Source: an alpha proteobacterium 3107 (GTDB lineage Bacteria; Pseudomonadota; Alphaproteobacteria; Rhodobacterales; Rhodobacteraceae). From it: a stretch of DNA of 7,884 nt. Position numbers and translations under genes: made by a program. Each line of letters opens with the position of its first letter. Position 1 is the stretch's first letter. The stretch spans positions 1-7,884 of the forward strand of contig JPPB01000323.1 in the NCBI GenBank assembly GCA_001483205.1. Reading direction: 5' to 3'. Positions 1 to 6,242 of the stretch are shown in pieces. The notes under the pieces are model-generated. The model saw only the letters and a list, made by a program, of their open reading frames with translations, searched no databases and was not told the origin of the DNA.

Positions 1-323
1 TGACCGAGGGCACCTCGAACAATGCTTATATCGTTCGGGGGGGGCGGATCATCACCCGCGCGCTGTCGAGCGACATCCTGCACGGGATCACCCGCGCCGC
101 GGTTCTGCGTCTGGCCGCAGAGGCGCAGATGGAGGTCGAAGAGCGCAGCTTTACCATCGGCGAAGCGCAGGCGGCGGATGAGGCGTTCTTTACCTCTGCC
201 TCTGCCTTTGTCATGCCGGTTGTCGCCATTGACGGGGTTGAGATCGGGGGGGGGACGCCGGGGCCGGTCACCGCACGGCTGCGGGAAATATACCTGGAAG
301 AGATGCGGAAGGCGGCGGTTTAG
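1..323 (+). CDS. dat: D-amino-acid transaminase (PLP class IV aminotransferase), C-terminal fragment
   Basis: This is the C-terminal ~107 residues of a gene whose start lies left of the window; the reading frame starts at base 3 and ends at the TAG at 321-323. Class IV PLP aminotransferases of this type interconvert D-amino acids and 2-oxo acids, for example D-alanine plus 2-oxoglutarate to pyruvate plus D-glutamate, in the cytoplasm, which feeds peptidoglycan precursors. The sequence shows the family's phosphate-binding segment (TEGTSNNAYIV, residues 1-11 of the fragment), the segment DILHGITRAAVLRLA and the C-terminal block TSASAFVMPVVAIDG followed by IGGGTPGPVTARLREIY. These match the Bacillus D-amino-acid transaminase pattern (TST.AEV.PVV.IDG..IG.G..GPVT). 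The lysine that carries PLP is upstream and not visible. Branched-chain aminotransferase or aminodeoxychorismate lyase are the alternatives within class IV, but the C-terminal block favours D-amino-acid transaminase. Two G tracts (37-44 and 246-254) lie inside the gene without breaking the frame. Confidence 0.85.
   Translation, partial: TEGTSNNAYIVRGGRIITRALSSDILHGITRAAVLRLAAEAQMEVEERSFTIGEAQAADEAFFTSASAFVMPVVAIDGVEIGGGTPGPVTARLREIYLEEMRKAAV
320..323. other. Tail-to-tail overlap of two convergent stop codons
   Basis: The plus-strand TAG of the aminotransferase (321-323) and the minus-strand TAA of the Hsp70-like gene (320-322) share bases. The two coding regions therefore overlap by four bases, with no spacer and no visible hairpin terminator between them. 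Any transcription stop for either gene must lie inside the opposite coding sequence, or the transcripts run into each other antisense. Confidence 0.9.
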
Positions 324-2746
324 GGGGTCTTGCTGGCCATAACATAAATGTCCATGAGCAAGTCCGGGTTGCCTTCCTGGCCTTCAAGTTTCAGCTTCAG
401 GTCTTCGAGGATCGGCATATACCTCTCCCTTTTCTTCTCGAATTTGGCTTTCTTCCCGGATTGGGCCAAAGGGTAAGTGCGTTCCCTCTTCAGGTCAGCC
501 AGCACGCCGTCAATGGCGTTGACAAGCCTGTCCGCCAGCCTGTCCCTTCCCAGAAGCAGTCCGAACGGCTCCTCCAGCCGCCAGCGCAAGAGGCCCGCGG
601 TCAGGAACGGCGTGTAATGGAATGTGTCGTATTCCGAGCCTTTGCTCTGCTCATATTCGCGAATGTTCCTGTCAACCAGCCGTCGCACACCATCGCGGGA
701 CAGAAATTCCGGCGCGGTTTCAGAGCGGGACAGCAAGATGGCGATGCAGGCCGTTTCCTGACGCCAGCCCCATTTGCCGAGGTCAGACGACAGCAGCAAA
801 TCCATGATCCGGCGTTCTGTTTGCGGGTCACCTGCGATCCGGGCAAGGCCCTGATAGATGAGCGTCCAGCTTGAAGAGTTGAGGATGAACGGGTGGTTAT
901 TTCCGCGCGAAGGGCGCTTTTTAATGCACCGGATCAGCCAGTTCGCAACCTCCGCCGGGCATCTGCGAAACTGCCATGTCAGAAACCGGAGCGCATCATT
1001 GTCACGCCTGATGTGCGGGCGGGCCAAACGGCCTCTGGTTTCTTCGAGGGCGCGTTGCGTCAGCCGGTCAAGTTGGGTGATGCAGTCCGGCGGCACATCA
1101 GGCGGCACTTTTCCATCGCTTGAAATGCAGTAGTATACGGCGTGCTGCTGCTTGTCATAGGACCGCGCCGTAAGCTGATCTGCAAATGTCTTCCACTCAA
1201 TGCGGTCCCTGTCGCCGACTGACCTTAGCAAACGGATCAGGCCGGGGCCGCGCCTGCTCTCCTCCCACCGCTTCCTTCCGCATTTCAGAACCAGACGTTC
1301 CGGGATTGGCGGCGGGGGTGTAATGATCTCTGCCCATGACCGCCCATCGGTTTCCGCCTGATCCCAGTCAACCACGAAATGCCGGTTCAGGTCCGGCGCT
1401 TCGAGTATGATCCGGGCGCGGCCTGCCGCTGGCTTTTGCTCAACCCAAAGCGATACCTTCGATGGCTGGCTCAAAGCGGTTCCCAGAGACACGGTTGCTT
1501 TTCGGGGGTGTGCCTCGCCTTCCTTGTTCAGGAACACCCTGACATCCGGGTGATTGGCAGGGATTGCAAATTCTGCGGGATTCGGGCTGCGATAAACGCG
1601 ACCGGCCTCGATAGTATCATTCTCATCAATCAAATCGACGTTCCCGACCCCTTCCCGGCCAGAGATGATCGTGCTGAGCTGAGGCAGGAAATCATAATAA
1701 ACCGGCTCTCCCGCACTCAACCGGCGGGCCGCGATCAAGGCCCCGAAAGCGACCGCCTTTGCGGGCAGGGTTTTGACAGTGGGGGCCACCATGGCCGAAA
1801 CATGCGCGGACAGGGTGCGGCGGATACTGCCCTCACAGAGGGTTTCGAGCAACACCACCGAACAGTCGCCCAGGTCGGGAATGTCATCATCCAGAAAAGT
1901 TTCGGGCAAAAATGCCTCTGTATCGAGGTCGATGACATCCCATTGCCCGTTGGCCTGCCGGATGATTTCCGGGGCCGGGTCCAACCCCAGAGCCAGACGC
2001 CCCACAGACCGGGCGCGCGCCCGATGCTCCGTGCGGGGTGACCACCCCCCGGGGCCAACGGCGCGCTCCCGTGCGCGGCAAATCAACGGGTCATAGCCAA
2101 TGTCGCCCGGCACATGGGTCGCCGCCGCACGGCGTTCCGGCACGATGATTTCTGTTGAACGGTCCGATGGGTGCCGCAGACGCAGTTTCTGGACCGACAC
2201 CCCCATTGGGGCATGGCAGATAACGCCGATCGTGCATTCGCCCTCTGCAAGCCCTTTTTCGATGGCATACAATGCCGCAAGAACCGGTCGCCAAACCAGC
2301 ATCGGGCTGCGAAAACGGCCCGTGCCAAGCGCTTTCAGCATCCGTTCCTGAAGCAATTCCGTGCTTTCCGCTATGTCATCCAGCGAAACAACATTATAGG
2401 CCGCCCCTGTCGCCAGTCCCCTGAACGCCGCCGCCAGTTGCCGCCCGGCCCCCTCGCCCGAATGCAGCGCGCCCAGAGTGTCGCGCACTGTCATGCGTCT
2501 TTCCGGCTGTCCGACCGCCCCCCATCCGCCACCAAGGCCATGAGGTGCCAGATCAGCCTGCCGCCCGCCAAACCAGTGGTCCCCGTCTTCAAGGTCCATC
2601 CTGACCACCGAAGTGACCGGACCTGCCGAGGAAATGACGGGCGGTCCGGGTCCGATCACCTCTTTCCCGTCCGACTGCACATCCCAGTTGCGCGCGGCAA
2701 AGTCACGCCACCCGTTCACATCAAAGCCGCAGAGTTTTTTTGTCAT
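320..2746 (-). CDS. Hsp70/actin-fold ATPase-like protein with large helical C-terminal region
   Basis: 808 residues, last gene of the operon. The N-terminus (GFDVNGWRDFAARNW, residues 7-21) has the position and Asp/Gly pattern of the first phosphate loop of Hsp70/actin ATPases. Residues 172-191 (TIGVICHAPMGVSVQKLRLR) look like the second phosphate strand-loop, but with His where Hsp70 has the Asp of DLGGGT. Residues 295-316 sit where the adenosine motif is expected but lack its Gly-Gly. The best match is residues 328-344 (PAKAVAFGALIAARRLS), like the Hsp70 AVA.GAA..A helix. It is followed by YYDFLPQLSTI, NDTIEAG (compare Hsp70 NTTIP) and VFLNKEGEA (378-411), which resemble the start of the substrate-binding beta domain. 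Residues ~480-808 are mostly alpha-helical, Trp/Arg-rich and unrecognised; they are longer than a normal Hsp70 lid. ATG at 2746 overlaps the upstream TGA by four bases (ATGA). Probably an Hsp70-family partner of the AAA/nuclease pair; whether it hydrolyses ATP is uncertain. Confidence 0.75.
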   Translation of the reverse strand: MTKKLCGFDVNGWRDFAARNWDVQSDGKEVIGPGPPVISSAGPVTSVVRMDLEDGDHWFGGRQADLAPHGLGGGWGAVGQPERRMTVRDTLGALHSGEGAGRQLAAAFRGLATGAAYNVVSLDDIAESTELLQERMLKALGTGRFRSPMLVWRPVLAALYAIEKGLAEGECTIGVICHAPMGVSVQKLRLRHPSDRSTEIIVPERRAAATHVPGDIGYDPLICRARERAVGPGGWSPRTEHRARARSVGRLALGLDPAPEIIRQANGQWDVIDLDTEAFLPETFLDDDIPDLGDCSVVLLETLCEGSIRRTLSAHVSAMVAPTVKTLPAKAVAFGALIAARRLSAGEPVYYDFLPQLSTIISGREGVGNVDLIDENDTIEAGRVYRSPNPAEFAIPANHPDVRVFLNKEGEAHPRKATVSLGTALSQPSKVSLWVEQKPAAGRARIILEAPDLNRHFVVDWDQAETDGRSWAEIITPPPPIPERLVLKCGRKRWEESRRGPGLIRLLRSVGDRDRIEWKTFADQLTARSYDKQQHAVYYCISSDGKVPPDVPPDCITQLDRLTQRALEETRGRLARPHIRRDNDALRFLTWQFRRCPAEVANWLIRCIKKRPSRGNNHPFILNSSSWTLIYQGLARIAGDPQTERRIMDLLLSSDLGKWGWRQETACIAILLSRSETAPEFLSRDGVRRLVDRNIREYEQSKGSEYDTFHYTPFLTAGLLRWRLEEPFGLLLGRDRLADRLVNAIDGVLADLKRERTYPLAQSGKKAKFEKKRERYMPILEDLKLKLEGQEGNPDLLMDIYVMASKTP
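2743..2746 (-). promoter_or_regulatory. ATGA stop/start overlap coupling the nuclease-like and Hsp70-like genes
   Basis: The start ATG (2746-2744) and the upstream stop TGA (2745-2743) share bases. Only a weak purine-rich stretch precedes it, so translation of the Hsp70-like gene probably depends on ribosomes finishing the upstream gene. Confidence 0.8.
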
Positions 2747-4248
2747 TCCGCGCCCCGGTAGATGTCACTTCGGATGAACCGGCGAACGGCCCTGAAGCCG
2801 CGCTTCAGGCTGTCACCGGACCCCCCGATTGCGATGCCATGCACTGTGGCGCGGGAGCGCGTCTGTGGCACATGCTCGGGGTGTTCATGGGCGGGCGTCA
2901 GGATCAGGCCGTGCCGCAGAACCTCGTTGGTCGCCAGCGGCTGGAGTTGTTGCTCGACAAACCTGACTGCTTCCTGCACGTCTTTCCCAAGGTCAAGGCG
3001 TTCCATGGCGTGCGGTGTCCAGACGACCACCCTGCGGGGCAACTCCGTTTCGCCGAGATCGCTGATCCGCAGTGCGACATGCGCGCGCGCCGCCGTTAAC
3101 AGGCTGCCGGGGTTCTCCGGGCGCGCCTGTATTTCGACAACCCGCCCGGTTTCACGAAGCCAGAACACCGCGATGGGGCTGTCATGTCCGAACCACCGGC
3201 CTGTGCTGGATTCGGCCCGCCACAAGACCGGTGACTGCGCCATAAGCTGCGCTTCCTCCATCTCGTCAATCGCGAGGATCAGGGCCAGAACACAAAAATC
3301 CGTCCACATTTCCGCCTGCCAGGCCCAAAGGTCATCCTCGATCTGTCGCCTCTGCAACAGCCTGACCCAGCTTTCATACGCTTTTCGATAGCCGTGATCC
3401 TGCATGAGCACGTAATTCGGTGCCACACCCGCCTCTGCAACGGCAACCCCAAGCCCGGCCAGTTCCGTGGCAAGGGCGCGGCACCGCTTGCGAAAACTTT
3501 CGACATTCCGATAGCGCTCGCTGGCATTGGCGCGGGGGTGTTCGCGCAGCCATTCACGCGCGGCGTCGGCGGCAAGGCGCGCATAGGCGTGCAGAACACG
3601 ATTTTCCAGGGTGTCGAAATTCTCCCTGCGCACGGTTGCGAGAATGCGTTGCGAAGACCCCGCCCTTTCCGGCACGTTTCGTCCGGGCTGCCGCGCGAGC
3701 CAGGTCATTGACGCCCGGTCCATTTCCCGAACACGGCTGAGCGGCGTCAGCTCCCGGTGACGCCGAAGCACCTTTCGGAACCTGCCCGTGAGGTTCTGAA
3801 GCACGGGCACCATCTCGCGGGCCTGACGGACGATTTCCGCCATTCGCGGGTCGGTTTCTTTCTCTGCCCTTTCCCATGCCCGCCGCAGGCGGCCCCAGGT
3901 GTTTTCAGGATCATCAAGGGCCTCTTCGAGCTCCTGAACCCGCGCCAGCACTTCATTCATGCGCTGAAGAGCCTTAGCACCGAGGCGTTCAGCATCCGAC
4001 ACCGGTTCATGCCCGCGGCGGGGGCGGACGGGAAAGCCCTTTCGCAGCGGGGCCTTTGCCGCCTCTCGCTTCGGATAGGGAACAAGCGCCAGCGCGCTTT
4101 TCCGCTCTCTGATACTCCCGCGCAGAAGGGGAACATGCTCGATGTCGCGCGAGACATCGCCGTCGCACTCCAGCAGCAGACAGTCCCCAGGGCCAAGGGG
4201 CACCTTTTCGCGATCCCGGAGCGACCAGGGCCTTGCCAGCAGGCGCAT
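2743..4248 (-). CDS. DUF2357-like protein with probable PD-(D/E)XK nuclease core
   Basis: 501 residues, third gene of the operon. The N-terminal ~90 residues are a basic, beta-rich section. Residues 87-175 are Arg/Glu-rich helices, probably a short coiled coil. Residues 204-295 (VRRENFDTLENRVLHAY... PNYVLMQDHGYRKAYESW) resemble DUF2357, a family found beside McrB-like ATPases and joined to restriction-endonuclease-fold domains. After the helix WQAEMWTDFCVLALILAID (310-328) comes a candidate active site: Asp356 (GHDSPIAVFW), then beta-strand GRVVEIQARP with Glu372 and Gln374, followed by a helix with RAHVALRISDL and a strand RRVVVWTPH. This fits the D-x(n)-ExK order of the PD-(D/E)XK fold with Gln in place of the last Lys, a substitution known in BglII. 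Position directly after an McrB-like gene, overlapping it by one base, suggests the role of McrC: the nuclease subunit driven by the motor. Nuclease activity is inferred, not shown; it could be a structural, inactive homologue. Confidence 0.7.
   Translation of the reverse strand: MRLLARPWSLRDREKVPLGPGDCLLLECDGDVSRDIEHVPLLRGSIRERKSALALVPYPKREAAKAPLRKGFPVRPRRGHEPVSDAERLGAKALQRMNEVLARVQELEEALDDPENTWGRLRRAWERAEKETDPRMAEIVRQAREMVPVLQNLTGRFRKVLRRHRELTPLSRVREMDRASMTWLARQPGRNVPERAGSSQRILATVRRENFDTLENRVLHAYARLAADAAREWLREHPRANASERYRNVESFRKRCRALATELAGLGVAVAEAGVAPNYVLMQDHGYRKAYESWVRLLQRRQIEDDLWAWQAEMWTDFCVLALILAIDEMEEAQLMAQSPVLWRAESSTGRWFGHDSPIAVFWLRETGRVVEIQARPENPGSLLTAARAHVALRISDLGETELPRRVVVWTPHAMERLDLGKDVQEAVRFVEQQLQPLATNEVLRHGLILTPAHEHPEHVPQTRSRATVHGIAIGGSGDSLKRGFRAVRRFIRSDIYRGAE
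3127..3183 (-). other. Candidate PD-(D/E)XK active-site stretch, D-x15-EIQ
   Basis: Codons for residues 356-374 of the DUF2357-like protein, running from Asp356 to the E-I-Q triplet (Glu372, Gln374). The spacing of 16 residues and the hydrophobic strand around EIQ fit the catalytic hairpin of the restriction-endonuclease fold. The lysine is replaced by glutamine. Confidence 0.5.
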
Positions 4249-4250
4249 CA
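4246..4250 (-). promoter_or_regulatory. TGATG stop/start overlap coupling the AAA+ and nuclease-like genes
   Basis: The TGA of the AAA+ gene (4250-4248) and the ATG of the nuclease-like gene (4248-4246) share one base. This is a classic termination-reinitiation junction, which would keep the two products in a fixed ratio. Confidence 0.8.
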
Positions 4251-6242
4251 GCGCGTCACCCCGCTCCAGACGAACTGACCGGTGCTGTCGGCGGACTCAC
4301 TGACGGCCCTATCAATGGCGTCAGCCAGCTTGTCGTCCCCAAGGTCAGTGACGAATTTCCGCAACTCATCGAATGGTTGCGTCCCGTCAACTTCGACGCC
4401 CCGCAGTTTCGGAAGCAGGCGCATCTCCACCTGATCGGCAAAAGCATCCCTATGGGGCGGCGCGCCTTCAAGCACGGGATAATTCGCAACATAGGCCATG
4501 ATGGCGCGACCAAGGCGATGACCGAACGGCCTTTTGAAGTCCCGCATCAGATCGACCATGCGGTCCAGGTTTTCCCTCACACCCTTATCATCTTCGACAA
4601 CCGAAACCGGCTTCACCCAGCTTTTCCAGCGTTTGCGGGACAGGGCCAATGGTTCCCCCGTGTCGCGTGTGGCCACACCGCTTTTGATTTTCCCCGGTGC
4701 CGGGAAACGAAGGATGTTTGCCCGGTCAACCACCTTGTCGGAAAGGGACTGCGTGCTTTCGTCCTCGTTCATGGTTCCGGCGAACAGCAGATTGTAGCCG
4801 GGGAATATCCTCGGCGGTTTCAGCATGTTGGGGATTTCAAGCTCGATCTCGGCGTCCTTGCGTTCGTTCCGGTCGTCTTCTTTTTGGGCAGGGCGGCTCT
4901 CAAGGCGGCTCAGAAAGTCAGAGAAGTAATACTCGACCCGTGCAAGGTTCATTTCGTCAAGCAGGATCAGCATCATCCGGTCTTTAACCGCGTTGTCCTT
5001 GTTGTTTTCCTCGTCCAGCGCCCAGAGCGCACGGGCCATATCCGTCGGGCGGAACTTCTGTTCGACGTAGTTGTAAAACCCCATGAGGTCTTGCGGGCTG
5101 TCCCATCGGGGCTGAACAGGGATTTGCAGGAAACCGATCCCCATGCCAGCCGCGTATTGCCGGGGGAGCTGACTTTTCCCTGTTCCCGAAATACCCGCAA
5201 GAACAGCCATTTGCGTGGTCTCATTGACCTTCATTGCGGTATGGAAGGCGCGCAGCGTTCGCGGCGGGTAGACGAGCCCCCTGTCCTCAAGCCGCTGTTC
5301 GGTGCGTCTGATCGCCTCGGTCTCGGTTTCGTCGGGTGCCTCGGACCAGTGCTTCATTTCAGAGATGACCGGCGGGGTTTTTTTCAACTCCTGCAACTGG
5401 TCGGTGCGCTTTGCGTCATCAGGGGTCCGGCCCTCCGCCCGGGCGATTTCCTCTTGCAGATAGGCCTGCCGCGCCTCAAGCGCGGGCAATTCGCCCTGAA
5501 CCCGGCGCAATTCGATGGTCTCTGTCGCGGTTTCTGCGGCGATGCGCCCGTGCTCGGATTGTGCCTCTGCCAAGGCCCGGCGCTCATGCGTCACCCGCAC
5601 ACCCATATCCCGCAACTCGGCCTCCTGCGATGTGATCCGCCCCTCAAGCCGGGCATTGTCGGCCTCCATCTCCCGCGCCTGATCTGAAAGGTTTTCGATG
5701 CGCTTTTCCGCGTCCGAAAGGCGCTGCAATTCCGCGCGCATCCCGGCGACTTTCCGGGTGATCTCTTCGTGTTCGGCGCGCAGGCGTTCCGTTTGCCCGG
5801 CAAGATCTTCCGCCTTTTGCAGCCGTTCCTTCACCTCCAGATATTCGGCGCGGAGCGGGGCAAGTTCGGCATTCAGATTCAAGCGCTCCGCCGCGGCCTC
5901 TTCGTTTTCGCGACGAACGGCCTGAACCTCTTCGCGGCGTTCGCGCAGGCTTTCCCATTCGGTCAGGAGTGTCTCTATCTGGTTGCGAAGACCATCAACC
6001 TCGGCCTGCAAGTCGGTCTTGACAGCCAAGGCCTGGCGACGTTTCTCGACCTCCGCCTCCAGGTCGTTCATCTCTTGCCGCTTCCCTTCAATCCGCCGCT
6101 CATAGACGGCGAGTTCTTCGATGGGACCGGCCGCGGTGACGGCCCTGTCATGGTGGTAGGCCAACCATAACTGCACCAGAGAAAGCACAATCAGGGCGAC
6201 GGCGATCACAACCACCAGCAGAGTGTTTTCATCAAACATCAT
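4248..6242 (-). CDS. Membrane-anchored coiled-coil AAA+ ATPase, McrB-like
   Basis: 664 residues, second gene of the operon. Residues ~7-29 (LLVVVIAVALIVLSLVQLW within MMFDENT...YHHDR) form one transmembrane helix; acidic before and basic after, so the bulk should be cytoplasmic. Residues ~40-285 are a long coiled coil (Glu/Arg/Leu heptads). The AAA+ domain follows: Walker A GISGTGKS (350-357), the segment PRWDSPQDLMGFYNYVE (378-394), Walker B LILLDEMN (425-432), sensor-1 strand LLFAGTMNEDES (485-496) and a probable arginine finger in DRAN (506-509). The GTMN sensor and the DEMN Walker B place it with McrB/AAA_5-type motors, although McrB's MNTADRS signature is altered (MNEDEST). McrB itself uses GTP; the nucleotide used here is unknown. 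The C-terminal ~120 residues form a helical lid. Two ATGs lie in tandem (6242 and 6239); the first makes an ATGA overlap with the upstream gene and has a good ribosome site seven bases upstream. Likely role: motor that drives the DUF2357 nuclease-like partner at the inner membrane. Confidence 0.85.
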   Translation of the reverse strand: MMFDENTLLVVVIAVALIVLSLVQLWLAYHHDRAVTAAGPIEELAVYERRIEGKRQEMNDLEAEVEKRRQALAVKTDLQAEVDGLRNQIETLLTEWESLRERREEVQAVRRENEEAAAERLNLNAELAPLRAEYLEVKERLQKAEDLAGQTERLRAEHEEITRKVAGMRAELQRLSDAEKRIENLSDQAREMEADNARLEGRITSQEAELRDMGVRVTHERRALAEAQSEHGRIAAETATETIELRRVQGELPALEARQAYLQEEIARAEGRTPDDAKRTDQLQELKKTPPVISEMKHWSEAPDETETEAIRRTEQRLEDRGLVYPPRTLRAFHTAMKVNETTQMAVLAGISGTGKSQLPRQYAAGMGIGFLQIPVQPRWDSPQDLMGFYNYVEQKFRPTDMARALWALDEENNKDNAVKDRMMLILLDEMNLARVEYYFSDFLSRLESRPAQKEDDRNERKDAEIELEIPNMLKPPRIFPGYNLLFAGTMNEDESTQSLSDKVVDRANILRFPAPGKIKSGVATRDTGEPLALSRKRWKSWVKPVSVVEDDKGVRENLDRMVDLMRDFKRPFGHRLGRAIMAYVANYPVLEGAPPHRDAFADQVEMRLLPKLRGVEVDGTQPFDELRKFVTDLGDDKLADAIDRAVSESADSTGQFVWSGVTR
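5172..5195 (-). other. Walker A (P-loop) of the AAA+ ATPase
   Basis: These codons read GISGTGKS, a full P-loop with the invariant Lys and Ser, residues 350-357 of the protein. The nucleotide site therefore looks intact. Confidence 0.9.
6156..6224 (-). other. N-terminal transmembrane segment of the AAA+ ATPase
   Basis: Codons for residues 7-29, an uninterrupted run of Leu/Val/Ile/Ala followed by a His-His-Asp-Arg stretch. No signal-peptidase site follows, so it should act as a membrane anchor rather than a cleaved signal, with an N-out, C-in orientation by the positive-inside rule. Confidence 0.8.
6239..6242 (-). promoter_or_regulatory. ATGA stop/start overlap coupling the coiled-coil and AAA+ genes
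   Basis: The ATG of the AAA+ gene (6242-6240) overlaps the TGA of the coiled-coil gene (6241-6239). Together with the ribosome site at 6250-6256, this fixes the AAA+ start. Confidence 0.85.

Noticed and set aside
22..342. Alternative plus-strand frame across the dat gene
   Set aside because: Arg/Ser/Pro-rich translation with no family match; the overlapping frame ending at 323 reads as a class IV aminotransferase.
1379..2041. Plus-strand open frame (220 codons) opposite the Hsp70-like gene
   Set aside because: Its sequence looks like a reverse shadow, with no domain or ribosome site; the minus-strand protein in this stretch carries Hsp70-like motifs.
2735..2741. Run of seven A (minus strand) at codons 2-4 of the Hsp70-like gene as a programmed frameshift site
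   Set aside because: The run does not fall in the X-XXY-YYZ phase needed for -1 slippage, and the main frame is already full length. Phase variation remains possible but there is no evidence for it.
4233..5687. Long plus-strand open frame (484 codons) opposite the AAA+ gene
   Set aside because: It lies wholly antisense to a gene with clear Walker A, Walker B and sensor motifs, shows no recognisable domain, and such shadows are common in GC-rich coding DNA.
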